From Oceaniferula marina (GTDB lineage: Bacteria > Verrucomicrobiota > Verrucomicrobiia > Verrucomicrobiales > Akkermansiaceae), in the NCBI RefSeq assembly GCF_013391475.1, contig NZ_JACBAZ010000001.1, positions 248,001-312,000 of the forward strand: a DNA stretch of 64,000 nt, written 5' to 3'. Numbering within the stretch: position 1 is the first letter of the stretch; every line of letters starts with the position of its first letter. Made by a program: the position numbers and the translations under genes. The notes beneath the pieces are model-generated. The model saw nothing but the letters and a program-made list of their open reading frames with translations. It was not told the origin of the DNA and did not search any database. Positions 53,601 to 61,354 of this stretch are shown in pieces.

Positions 53601-55084
53601 ATGACGTACTGCCGCTGAACCGCGAGGCAGTAAAAAGCGTTCTCGTCATCGGCGACAATGCCATCCGCAAACAGTGCCCCGGCTGGCACAGCGGTCGCGC
53701 CAACCCTAAACATGAAGTCACCCCGCTCGAAGGAATAAAAGAGCTTCTCGGCGACAACGTGCAGGTGACATTCCGCAACGTAAAAAGCGCGGGCGATCAA
53801 ATTAAACAGCTCCCGGAAACCTGGATTCTAACACAGGATCCGAACTCCAAGCGCGTCGGGTTCGGACAGCCGGCATTTAAAGTTGAATATTTCAACAACA
53901 CCGAACTCACGGGTGCGCCGGTTCATACCGCATACGACAAGCACATCGATTTCAACAAGCGCAAAAAACGGCTCCCGGAAGGGGTGCGCCAAAACAACAT
54001 CTCCATCCGCTGGACCGCAACCATCAGCCCGGATCAGAGCGGAGAATACGTACTCGGCGCCAAAATCGACGACGGGGTGCGCATTTTTGTAGACGGCCAG
54101 CTGGTCGCTGACAACTGGCGGCCCGGTGCAAAACGGATTGCCAAAGGAACGATTCAGCTGGAAAAAGACAAGGAGTATGCCCTGCGCGTGGAATACCTCG
54201 AAATTGCCGGCGACGCGCTCTGCGAGTTTGGGCTGATCGAATCTGCCCAGAGTCTTACCGCGCTGGTTGCGGAAGCGACGCAGTCCGATGCCGTGATCTA
54301 CTTCACCGGAAACAACCACGACATGAGCCAGCCGGTCTGTGAAGGCGAAACGGTCGACCGCAAAAGCATGGCACTCTACCCGCATGACGACCGCGCGATT
54401 GCCGCGCTGCTGAAAGCCAAACCGGATGCCGTTATCGTCAACCTCAGCGGGGTCGCGGTCGCGATGCCGTGGATCGATGAGGCCAAGGCGCTGGTTCAGT
54501 ATTACTTCAGCGGACAGGAAGGCGGCAACGCCATCGCCGACGTGCTCTTCGGTAACGTCAATCCGTCCGGCAAGCTGACGTTTACCATGCCGAAAAAGCT
54601 GTCCGATTCTCCGGCACATGCACTGGATGATTACAATGACAAGTATATGAAATACAAAGAGGGTGTCTTCGTGGGCTACCGCTGGTTTGATGCCAAAAAC
54701 ATCGAGCCACAATTCCCGTTCGGACACGGACTGAGCTACACCACCTTCAAGGTCGGAAAACCGAAACTCTCCCGAGAAAAAGGAAAAGTGATAGTGAAAG
54801 CTTCTGTAACCAACACCGGCAAAGTCGCCGGAGCGGAAGTCGTTCAGCTTTACGTTGCGCCGCCAAAAGGCGAAGTCGAGCGCCCTGTGCGCGAGCTGAA
54901 AGATTTCGGCAAAGTGTTCCTGCAGCCCGGCGAAACCAAAACCGTCGAAATGCAGCTCACAGAACGCGATTTCTCCTACTGGGACATAGCAACTCACGAC
55001 TGGAAAGCCACCCGTGGAACCTACCGCATCGAGATCGGCTCTTCCTCGCGCGACATCAAGCAAACGCGCACCTTTAAATATTAA
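50675..55084 (+). CDS. Sulfatase - F5/8C - GH3 fusion enzyme
   Basis: A 1469-aa exported protein in one open frame (signal KSAMILAGLCLAGASVA). Residues ~25-505: complete type I sulfatase with NVIFIYGDDVGYGDVG and formylglycine motif C74-T-P-S-R. Residues ~507-630: F5/8 type C domain (ATRWAATDRKAGHWLRVDYK, then GYIVEGSDDA). Residues ~638-1469: GH3 with nucleophile D878 (VVTDWDG), inserted PA14 domain (~1062-1188), acid/base region EGETVDR and fibronectin III-like end. It would cleave a sulfate ester and a glycosidic bond of the same glycan. The last ~500 bp are nearly identical to the end of the double GH3 gene. The 80-bp gap before it suggests one operon. Confidence 0.9.
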   Translation: MLNKSAMILAGLCLAGASVATETRPPNVIFIYGDDVGYGDVGVYGSEKIPTPNIDRLAKAGIQFLDGHCTAATCTPSRFSMLTGLYGFRQGVGILPPDAPLCIPTNILTLPKMFKKAGYDTAVIGKWHLGLGQQGVKTDWNAAVKPGPLEIGFDYSFLLPSTNDRVPCVYLENHHVVNLDPNDPLYVTHEPVAPAGFTGTVYPDGRKNPEAQTYYAADHQHSCSVINGIGRIGYQWGGKSALWNDETMADEFVNQAKKYIAAKKDKPFFLYFASQDIHVPRAPHPRFQGKTSLGKRGDAMVQFDWVTGEIVKTLEEHGLRENTIIIFSSDNGPVYDDGYKDGSTVRQSSQEGDHGHDGSGPYRGGKYQIYEGGTRVPFIISWPAKIKPGTSNALVNQIDFIASFADLLEVELKPNEAVDSRNMLKAFLGDDPIGLPFMPEESFRTLGLRRGPWKYVTGHQEELYNLESDIGEANNVIAQYPEMASIMRHTLGRIRKEGRIRKLPGDIELPEYAASTEESHNPVEHAFDGNEATRWAATDRKAGHWLRVDYKKPTAVSGVQIVWEHSDKKYGYIVEGSDDATSWETLAEGYADTHGSKHNVSAEKRYYRVRTTTEGPYIWPSIRKLNFATEHAEQTVAGEVSDEQAMKLANEVLGKLTLEEKISLCHGSGTFTITNIPRVGIEREFTMVDNSSTVVGDVARMKWGTTEEGKKQTATAFPSLSAAGATWDRELVRQFADALGKEARFRGKDMQLGPGVNIHRTPLCGRNWEYFGEDPAHAAKMVVPYVKGLQQNHVAATVKHFAANNSEWNRYRVDSDPDERTLREIYFPAFEAAVKEGGVLAVMSGYNKVRGEWCSHSDYLNNQILKKEWGFKGLVVTDWDGLHSTMKGALGGTDLEMNMGANIRYFKKPLLEAVKNGTIPQAVLDDKVRRVLYVMAKTKFIGTHTDREKGAYETPEHTAIARKIAQDAITLLKNEDDVLPLNREAVKSVLVIGDNAIRKQCPGWHSGRANPKHEVTPLEGIKELLGDNVQVTFRNVKSAGDQIKQLPETWILTQDPNSKRVGFGQPAFKVEYFNNTELTGAPVHTAYDKHIDFNKRKKRLPEGVRQNNISIRWTATISPDQSGEYVLGAKIDDGVRIFVDGQLVADNWRPGAKRIAKGTIQLEKDKEYALRVEYLEIAGDALCEFGLIESAQSLTALVAEATQSDAVIYFTGNNHDMSQPVCEGETVDRKSMALYPHDDRAIAALLKAKPDAVIVNLSGVAVAMPWIDEAKALVQYYFSGQEGGNAIADVLFGNVNPSGKLTFTMPKKLSDSPAHALDDYNDKYMKYKEGVFVGYRWFDAKNIEPQFPFGHGLSYTTFKVGKPKLSREKGKVIVKASVTNTGKVAGAEVVQLYVAPPKGEVERPVRELKDFGKVFLQPGETKTVEMQLTERDFSYWDIATHDWKATRGTYRIEIGSSSRDIKQTRTFKY

Positions 55085-55100
55085 AAATAATCTCCTGCTA

Positions 55101-55132
55101 AATCGCCCTAAAGGCCACACTTTAGGGCGATT
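55101..55132 (+). terminator. Hairpin after the sulfatase-GH3 fusion
   Basis: A 12-bp stem (55101-55112 with 55121-55132) and an 8-nt loop, the counterpart of the hairpin at 50611-50642 at an offset of 4490 bp. Homology to the other copy ends at the hairpin's right edge, where the sulfatase fragment begins. Confidence 0.55.
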
Positions 55133-55135
55133 ACC

Positions 55136-55654
55136 ATACGGGAGTCATTGGGAAGTGGCACCTGGGTCTGGATGAACCGCTCAGGCCAAACAGCCGTGGG
55201 TTTGATTATTTTTTATGGCTTTCTCAACGGTGCTCATTCGTTTACGCATGCTCATAAAAAGTGGGGGAAGCACCCTGAATTGTGGCCGATCTGCCGGAAC
55301 CGTGAACCGTTGGATTACCGAGGGTATCGAGGGTATCGAGGGTATCGAGGTCACACGCCTGGGCGCATGGATACTGGTGCCATCGCTCTGACGGCGGCTC
55401 TTTCATCGATGCCTTACCTGCCAGACGAGGTCTATCGCTGTGCGATCGAAATGTACAAACGGGGGAATCTTCTTTGGGGGGCTTTTGGCTTTTACGATGC
55501 TTTCAACCCCTCCAGAAACTGGGTGGCAAATGCCTATCTTGGGATTGATGTAGGGCCAATTGCTCCCATGATCGAGAACCAACGGACGGGAATGTGCTGG
55601 GCGGTTTTCATGCGCGCTCCTGAAGTGAGAAAGCTGACCCGGCTTATTCAATAG
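55136..55654 (+). pseudogene. Chimeric pseudogene: sulfatase fragment joined to GH144-like C-terminus
   Basis: Bases 55136-55329 are a near-copy of about 30069-30260 in the sulfatase gene at 29651, with an extra T in a T run near 55209-55214 that shifts the frame. A tandem GAGGGTATC triplet (from about 55321) marks the joint. After it, 55350-55654 encodes the C-terminal part of a PF10091/GH144-like protein (WGAFGFYDAFNPSRNWVANA, then IDVGPIAPMIENQRTG) that is unlike either intact copy here. A 168-aa frame from 55148 runs through the joint, but no start signal or export signal makes it a real gene. It is debris of recombination. Confidence 0.82.
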
Positions 55655-55732
55655 CAGCTCTTGTAGCAGGATTGGAACATGTGAGCTCATAGGTTATTAC
55701 GACTGAAAAAAAAGATAGCTTTTTTCTTGCGA

Positions 55733-55746
55733 TGTTACCTATATCA
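55733..55746. promoter_or_regulatory. Operator-like site upstream of a PEP-CTERM gene
   Basis: TGTTACCTATATCA; the reverse complement TGATATAGGTAACA fits the recurring consensus exactly. It lies 89 bp upstream of ATG 55835. Confidence 0.6.
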
Positions 55747-55834
55747 TATAAATGAAATCTTATTGGATAGTTGTAATGCGAAATGTTATCGCACTGATGC
55801 AACGTCCACCTCATCCAGCCCAATATACAACACC

Positions 55835-56491
55835 ATGAAACCAACATCGACATTAACTCTTGTTGCCCTGTTTGCAGGTGCATCAGTGACTCAAGCTGCG
55901 ACAACTCTTATTGCAGGGGATACAGGAGACGGCAATTTTGAAGCGTCAGCTTCTGGCTCAGCACTTGATGCGAGTGGTCACTGGGTCCAAAATGGAAGCA
56001 ATCCAATCATTCAGGAGGCCGTATGGGCAGCAGAAACAGGTGATAAGGGGGCGTGGATCAGAGGTTGGGTCGCCAATCTCGACGGTAACTTTCATCAAGA
56101 TGAAACAGTTTCTGCAGGTGGGCAGTATGTTTTGGATGCCGGATTCAAATTGGAAAGCAACTTCAAATCCAACGGAGGTACGGTTGGAATGGCGCTCATA
56201 TGGCTTGATGGAACAGCTACCGAGATTTCACGTGTGACTGTTGATGTGTCGTCTCTCGCCAGCGACAGTAACTGGCACCACTATGATACATCAACGGTTA
56301 CCGCTCCGGCAGGAACCCTTCAGGCACGCGCCTTCTTTTATTACGCAACAGATGACAATATTGAAAATGGATCCCAGGCTTCGGCCTTTGTTGATAATGT
56401 CTCACTGGTAGCCGTTCCCGAACCATCGTCCGCGGCATTGCTCGGGCTCGGTGGCGCAGCCCTACTTATGCGCCGACGCAAATCATTTTAG
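55835..56491 (+). CDS. PEP-CTERM surface protein
   Basis: A 218-aa exported protein from ATG 55835, which starts a clear signal (KPTSTLTLVALFAGASVTQA); the frame upstream to 55727 overlaps the operator region. The body is a single beta-sandwich-like domain (DGNFEASASGSALDASGHWV, then ASAFVDNVSLVAVPEPSS), of the kind seen in PEP-CTERM and carbohydrate-binding proteins. The tail VPEPSS, hydrophobic LLGLGGAALLM and RRRKSF is the exosortase signal. A terminator follows at 56533. Confidence 0.83.
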   Translation: MKPTSTLTLVALFAGASVTQAATTLIAGDTGDGNFEASASGSALDASGHWVQNGSNPIIQEAVWAAETGDKGAWIRGWVANLDGNFHQDETVSAGGQYVLDAGFKLESNFKSNGGTVGMALIWLDGTATEISRVTVDVSSLASDSNWHHYDTSTVTAPAGTLQARAFFYYATDDNIENGSQASAFVDNVSLVAVPEPSSAALLGLGGAALLMRRRKSF

Positions 56492-56532
56492 TTCTCCTGA
56501 ACCAAATATCAGGATAAATATTGCTTATCAAC

Positions 56533-56562
56533 CAGTCCCTGTCACCGGGGGCTGTTTTTTTT
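56533..56562 (+). terminator. Rho-independent terminator
   Basis: A 7-bp stem (56533-56539 with 56548-56554, one G-T pair) followed directly by eight T. It ends the PEP-CTERM transcript. Between here and 56741 the only feature I see is the promoter/operator described next. Confidence 0.8.
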
Positions 56563-56679
56563 GAAATGCAGCAAGCTCAAGGAGCGTTTTCATCATACAA
56601 TGATGTTTTTTTTCAGCTTACGTGCAATCCGGGCTCGAAGGATGCCACCCATCCAGGGCAAGATTGTTGAAATTAAATA

Positions 56680-56733
56680 TTGCCATCTGACGCTCTGGCG
56701 ATACATTGTGATGACTAAATGATACCGTTAACA
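56680..56733 (+). promoter_or_regulatory. Promoter and operator-like site of the pilin-like gene
   Basis: A possible promoter is TTGCCA (56680-56685), a 16-bp spacer and TACATT (56702-56707). The operator-like site TGATACCGTTAACA (56720-56733) follows, about where transcription would start and 9 bp before the GTG start codon at 56742. The operator match has one deviation in the right half (GTTAACA instead of GGTAACA). Confidence 0.45.
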
Positions 56734-56741
56734 TTAACGCT

Positions 56742-59700
56742 GTGAAAATTTCAACTGCCGTCATCCAGATTCGCCAACGTCCCGTTCAACGGGGAGGCTT
56801 TGCTCTGGTGGCTACGATGTCGGTGATGGTAATCTTGTTGATGGTAGCGCTCTCCATGTTGAGCCTGTCGACCATTACACTGCGTGAGTCCGGGCAGGAT
56901 GAACAAGTGCAGGTGGCCCGAGCCAATGCTCGCTTGGCTTTGATGCATGCCATTGGGGAGCTGCAGCTCACCATGGGCCCTGATCAGAGGGTGTCAGCCG
57001 AAGGGGCAATGACGGGAGAAGCCGGTCATGGTAAGTCGCATTGGGTGGGGGCCTGGAGTTCGGAGGATGAGGATGGGGACGATGAGCCTGATGGAACATT
57101 TGAAGGTTGGTTGGTTTCTAGGGCCTTAGGGGGGGAAGTTTCCTACGAGAGCATCCAGTCGAATGCTCCGACAGGCGATCAAACATGGGTGCGTCTGGTG
57201 GGTGCAGGTTCCGCGAATACGAAGGTCGATACCAAAAGCGAAGTGCTTGTCGAACGGGTGCGAGTGATGGGAAGAGAATCAGGGATGGCCGGTTCGCGCC
57301 TTGCAGGTCACTATGCATGGTGGGTCGGCGATGAGGGGGTCAAAGCCAGGGTGGATATGCAAAATATCCAGCAAGATGCTAATCTGGCTTCGCAGGGGAC
57401 GCAGCGATCTTCAATCGAGGTCATCCCGGGTTTTGAATCCGTGGATAGCACGGGGCATGAAATCCGCAAGATGGTGACCACCGGTACCGCAGGTAAATTG
57501 AGAGGTGCCTCCGTTCAAGCATTGAAGGATCATTTCCACAGCATGACGGTGCACTCGTTGGCATTGCAGACGGACACGAGACAGGGGGGACTAAAAACGG
57601 ATTTGTCTTTGCTTTTTGAAATGACGGATGAAGATTTCGAGGCCATTGATCCCGCCAATTACGCGCCCTACGTCAATGCACAAACACCGGTCAGTGATGC
57701 AAAAGAAATACCCAAAGGACTCTTGTTTTATGATCAGGGAATACATGGACCTACGATAGACCTGCTCCGTAATCATTATCGTCAGTATAAAACAATCAGG
57801 GGAGATGGTGCGTCTCCCATGAAAGTGGCCCATGCCAGCTTCCCTAATAAAACCGAGTTTGGCCAGGGAATGTGGCGTCGTACGGCCTGTATTCATGCTT
57901 GGCACTGGGGCTTACATACCGATCCTAATACGAGCAAAAGAATCAAACCCGTTTGGTGGGGATCTGGAGATTTTCCAGTGACGCGTTTATTGAAAGGCAA
58001 TGTCACTCCTTATCTAAACCGTGTGATGATGTATTTCAGTGTGCAGGCGGTGCCTCTTGCTGATGCTACACCTGATGATTTTAGTGATGATACATACAAT
58101 CTGCACTTGAAGCTGCAGCCAATTCTTTATGTGCACAACCCTTACAATGTCAGAATGCGTGTGGACGGTATGCGCTATCTGAAGAATATTTCTGAAGCGC
58201 AGCTGTGGATTCGTAAAAATCGAAGTTGGCCAGAGAAGATTGATTTCGGATCTTTGTTGGATGCCAATGATGAAGCCAAGCCTATTACCAGCGGCGATCG
58301 CAATGGTGAAGCTCAGTTTGTGGTCGACCATGCTGTGGATTTTGCTCCAGGCGAGATGAAAATCTTTGTGCCAAGCCGCCAGCAGAGTTGGGGAACTGCG
58401 ATGAAAATGAAAGAGCTCGGGGATGCCTTTCAGCCTGATGAAATGGCACTCACCGTCGATCTGACCTACGTAACGGGAAATGGGGGTGGGCCGACAGCTG
58501 CCATTTCACAGATCCCTTCGGGCTCTCAGCTCCAGATATCACTGCGGTGGGGGGCATACGCCAAGGAAGATTTTGAACTCTATGAACATGCACGGGGCGG
58601 ATACAATACAGTGTGGAGCGGTTTGTCGCAGTGGCGCCCACAGTATTCGACGGGGGCGTTGACCACGAACGGTTGGAGTGATGCTTGGAACGCTCCTTCC
58701 CACCATGTCGAAGACCTGATGACGATCACTCCCGTTGTTGTTGATGACCGGTTTGTGAAGCCAGCAAAGTTTGATCGCTACGAGACGACCCCAAATGGAA
58801 ACAGGTCGGTAGCTACGGTTGTGGGCCCATCTTCTTTCGTGATGGGCAACCCGCTGAGCTCTTCGGATTCGAATGTGCTGGGGGTGATTTCGAATTGCAA
58901 CAGGATTCCAGGGGCTGGGATGTACTCGAATATTACCCATTCTCACATGGATTACGGGCAAGTAGGCTACCCGTATTTTCAAAATGCATTTATCGATAAC
59001 TACGGAACATGGGGGAGCAACAATGGAGCGGCAGGCGAGCGTTACTCGACCGTGCTGGAAGTCCCGACCGCCCCGGTTTTTTCTCTGGGAGCGCTTCAAC
59101 ACGCAAACATCGCGGTAGAAGGATACCAGCCGGGTTTGGCGATAGGAAATTCATTGCCGAACTTGACCATGAGAGATCACACAAAAATAGTAGAACCCGT
59201 CTTTGGTCAGCAAAATTACGATTTGTCCTATATGACCAACAGAGCCCTCTGGGATGCTTACTTTTTTTCATCCATCACACCCCGGCCTGAAGACGCGTCA
59301 TATGCTTCGCTAACCCTCGCCCCGATCAAGGATATTGAACGTGTTGTTTCAGAATTTGTTTCAGGGAAAAAGCCTTTGGGGAATAGCCGCATGCGCTTGA
59401 TTACTGATCAATCGCAGGGGGCGAAGAGAGAACAAGAATTGAAGCATTTTCAGATGAGCGCCGCGCACCTTGGAGTTGCGGGTGGTTTCAACGTAAATTC
59501 CACATCAGTGGAAGCTTGGAGCGCGTTTTTGTCAGGTTATCGGGATGCCACCCTTCGTACTGCGAGTGGGGTCGATAAAAATGATGAGGTGAGTGCTTTT
59601 CCCCGTATGACCTTGTCGGTGGATAAAGGGGGGCAAGATCCTGTAGCTGATAACGAAAGGGCGTGGACGGGTTTTTCACAGCTAAGTGATACACAGGTCG

Positions 59701-60260
59701 AGGAACTGGCCAAGGAGATCGTAACTCAACTACAAAGCAGGGCGAAACTTCGTAAGGGGGAAGCTGCTGTCACCCCATGTTTGACCATGGGGCAGTTTGT
59801 CAACCGGATGTTGACTGGTAATGACGAGGTAAAACAACGAGGTATTCTTCAGGCGGCTATTGAGGTGAGTGGCCTCAATGAGACCATGGACAACTATGGT
59901 ACCTATGATTGCTCCCTTTACGGCTCACAGCCTGAGCAACACGCATACCTTGGAGATGGAAAAAATACGGGTATCTCGGCGGCTAGTTCGTCACCTTCCT
60001 ATGTCTTGCAGGGCGACATACTTCAAGCTCTTGGCGCTTCCATGACCGTTCGGTCAGACACCTTTATTATTCGGAGTTACGGTGACGCGGTTGATGCCAA
60101 TGGAGAAGTGACGGCCCGTGCTTGGTGCGAGGCTATCGTTCAGCGAGTTCCTGAACCTGTGATTGCAGATACCGATGATGTTTGGCAGCCTGCCGATCAA
60201 ACGTTTGGGCGGCGGATGAAAATTGTATCATTCCGATGGCTCAGCAAGGAAGAGGTTTAA
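56742..60260 (+). CDS. Large pilin-like protein, Verru_Chthon cassette protein A type
   Basis: An 1172-aa protein starting with GTG. Near the N-terminus is a prepilin-like segment: RGGFALVATMSVMVILLMVA, then LSMLSLSTITLRES, so a short basic leader, a G-F cleavage-like site and a long hydrophobic helix. The rest is one large extracellular part without motifs I can name. Size, N-terminus and host fit 'Verru_Chthon cassette protein A', known from Verrucomicrobia and Chthoniobacter, which usually occurs with smaller pilin-like partners B, C and D. These partners are not here; only an unknown secreted protein follows after 23 bp. It likely forms or decorates a type II/IV pilus-like surface structure. 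Confidence 0.72.
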   Translation: MKISTAVIQIRQRPVQRGGFALVATMSVMVILLMVALSMLSLSTITLRESGQDEQVQVARANARLALMHAIGELQLTMGPDQRVSAEGAMTGEAGHGKSHWVGAWSSEDEDGDDEPDGTFEGWLVSRALGGEVSYESIQSNAPTGDQTWVRLVGAGSANTKVDTKSEVLVERVRVMGRESGMAGSRLAGHYAWWVGDEGVKARVDMQNIQQDANLASQGTQRSSIEVIPGFESVDSTGHEIRKMVTTGTAGKLRGASVQALKDHFHSMTVHSLALQTDTRQGGLKTDLSLLFEMTDEDFEAIDPANYAPYVNAQTPVSDAKEIPKGLLFYDQGIHGPTIDLLRNHYRQYKTIRGDGASPMKVAHASFPNKTEFGQGMWRRTACIHAWHWGLHTDPNTSKRIKPVWWGSGDFPVTRLLKGNVTPYLNRVMMYFSVQAVPLADATPDDFSDDTYNLHLKLQPILYVHNPYNVRMRVDGMRYLKNISEAQLWIRKNRSWPEKIDFGSLLDANDEAKPITSGDRNGEAQFVVDHAVDFAPGEMKIFVPSRQQSWGTAMKMKELGDAFQPDEMALTVDLTYVTGNGGGPTAAISQIPSGSQLQISLRWGAYAKEDFELYEHARGGYNTVWSGLSQWRPQYSTGALTTNGWSDAWNAPSHHVEDLMTITPVVVDDRFVKPAKFDRYETTPNGNRSVATVVGPSSFVMGNPLSSSDSNVLGVISNCNRIPGAGMYSNITHSHMDYGQVGYPYFQNAFIDNYGTWGSNNGAAGERYSTVLEVPTAPVFSLGALQHANIAVEGYQPGLAIGNSLPNLTMRDHTKIVEPVFGQQNYDLSYMTNRALWDAYFFSSITPRPEDASYASLTLAPIKDIERVVSEFVSGKKPLGNSRMRLITDQSQGAKREQELKHFQMSAAHLGVAGGFNVNSTSVEAWSAFLSGYRDATLRTASGVDKNDEVSAFPRMTLSVDKGGQDPVADNERAWTGFSQLSDTQVEELAKEIVTQLQSRAKLRKGEAAVTPCLTMGQFVNRMLTGNDEVKQRGILQAAIEVSGLNETMDNYGTYDCSLYGSQPEQHAYLGDGKNTGISAASSSPSYVLQGDILQALGASMTVRSDTFIIRSYGDAVDANGEVTARAWCEAIVQRVPEPVIADTDDVWQPADQTFGRRMKIVSFRWLSKEEV

Positions 60261-60283
60261 AGGTAATTTAGAAAGAGAGTTGT

Positions 60284-61000
60284 ATGCACTATAGGTATTT
60301 ATTTGTCGTACTGTTTACGATTTTGCTGGATTCTGGGATGGCCAAAGGGAAACAAGTGGATATCCAGTTCAGGACCTTTTCTGTTTCGGGAGACCTCAAG
60401 GGGATTCATTATTACACGGACAATGGTTCTGTCGAAATAGAAGTACCTAGTGGTAAGCGGTCGGCTCCGTTCAAGTACAGAGGGGAGAGGGAAATGATTT
60501 TTTTCAGAAAGCGTGATCAAGTTTCCGGTCAAGAAATTGTCCCTCTCGCCAAGGTAATGCTGCAGGGAAATCTTCGGAACCCCCTGCTTGTTTTTATTCG
60601 CCAAGGTAAGGACGGGGAGTCAGATTTACCCTACAGTCTTAAAGTGCTAGAAGACGATCCTCGTGATTTTACTGATGGGACAGTGAAGCTGATGAATCTT
60701 ACAAACAAACCATTGCACATTGAGTTAGGTCAGGGCAGGGAGATAGATCGGGTGCTGAAACCATATCAGATTCTAAGTTATCGTTTACCTGAAGGCTTCA
60801 AGGGAAACCTGCCGCTGAAAATTTCGATGCGTTACGGTAAGCGTATGGAGCCTCTGATACGCTCCAGAGTTTTTCCAAGCATCCATGCGAGGGATATCTA
60901 TTTTATATGGCCTAACCAAAGGAAAGGTGCGGGGAATAAAGTCAAAATTGCCACCTTGCGTGAACGAGGTGATACCGCTGGGGTGAGATTGGACCTCTAG
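60284..61000 (+). CDS. Secreted protein of unknown function
   Basis: A 238-aa protein with an N-terminal signal-like segment (HYRYLFVVLFTILLDSGMA). It is basic and beta-rich, without cysteine pairs or a family motif I recognise. It begins 23 bp after the pilin-like gene and has a weak Shine-Dalgarno (GAAAGAGAG), so it is probably cotranscribed with it. Similar two-gene arrangements behind Verru_Chthon A genes would suggest a dedicated partner, but I cannot confirm that. It is the last gene before tRNA-Lys. Confidence 0.65.
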   Translation: MHYRYLFVVLFTILLDSGMAKGKQVDIQFRTFSVSGDLKGIHYYTDNGSVEIEVPSGKRSAPFKYRGEREMIFFRKRDQVSGQEIVPLAKVMLQGNLRNPLLVFIRQGKDGESDLPYSLKVLEDDPRDFTDGTVKLMNLTNKPLHIELGQGREIDRVLKPYQILSYRLPEGFKGNLPLKISMRYGKRMEPLIRSRVFPSIHARDIYFIWPNQRKGAGNKVKIATLRERGDTAGVRLDL

Positions 61001-61094
61001 TCAGGCCAGCCTCAATGATGCGCGGGGGCATTTGGAAGCAACTTTCAGTCTGCCTAATTATGTGTTGGCAAGTGAGCCATATCCCCAAAACGGA

Positions 61095-61128
61095 GCAAGC
61101 CCTTGAGTGTTGATACTCAAGGGCTTGC
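61095..61128 (-). terminator. Strong hairpin terminator of tRNA-Lys
   Basis: A perfect 14-bp stem (61095-61108 with 61115-61128) and a 6-nt loop, four bases from the tRNA 3' end, with a TTTT stretch following on the minus strand. It may also terminate plus-strand transcription from the unknown gene ending at 61000. Confidence 0.8.
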
Positions 61129-61130
61129 AT

Positions 61131-61167
61131 ATGGTACGCAGACTGGGACTCGAACCCAGGACCAATT
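61131..61167 (-). repeat. Right copy of the tRNA-Lys direct repeat
   Basis: The 37 bp are identical to 7340-7376 and lie inside the 3' half of the intact tRNA-Lys gene. This is the copy that keeps the tRNA whole, as is usual for integration into a tRNA 3' end. Confidence 0.8.
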
Positions 61168-61207
61168 GGTTAAAAGCCAACTGCTCTACCAACTGAGCTA
61201 TCTGCGC
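61132..61207 (-). tRNA. tRNA-Lys (anticodon TTT)
   Basis: 76 nt with encoded CCA. The cloverleaf is complete: acceptor GCGCAGA with TCTGCGT, D arm GCTCAGTTGGTAGAGC, anticodon loop CTTTTAA giving TTT, T arm with loop TTCGAGT. The first acceptor pair is G1-U72, a wobble instead of the usual G-C; the isolated fragment at 7340 has the same base. A hairpin terminator follows. Confidence 0.95.
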
Positions 61208-61354
61208 TTTGGTTGGATTTGGTGTCGTTCGGCTGTTTGAGCCGCGCGGCGGCGGCAAAATACATTTTTTTCTCAGGATGGCAAGATACTTTTTACCTTT
61301 TTTCGCATTTTTTTGATGCCATAAAATGCCTCTGTGTCTTGTCGCTGGATCAAG

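Noticed and set aside
53828-55120. A 430-codon open frame on the minus strand opposite the sulfatase-GH3 gene
   Set aside because: It lies entirely within an assured GH3 coding region, has no family similarity that I can see, and similar antisense frames appear opposite the other GH3 copies because of their codon bias.
55321-55350. The GAGGGTATC triplet as a short CRISPR or minisatellite array
   Set aside because: Only three 9-bp units without spacers exist, and they sit at the joint of a pseudogene. No CRISPR array was seen anywhere in the window.
55776-55800. ATGTTATCGCACTGATGC as a second operator before the PEP-CTERM gene at 55835
   Set aside because: Only the left half fits; the right half lacks the GTAACA element shared by the other sites.
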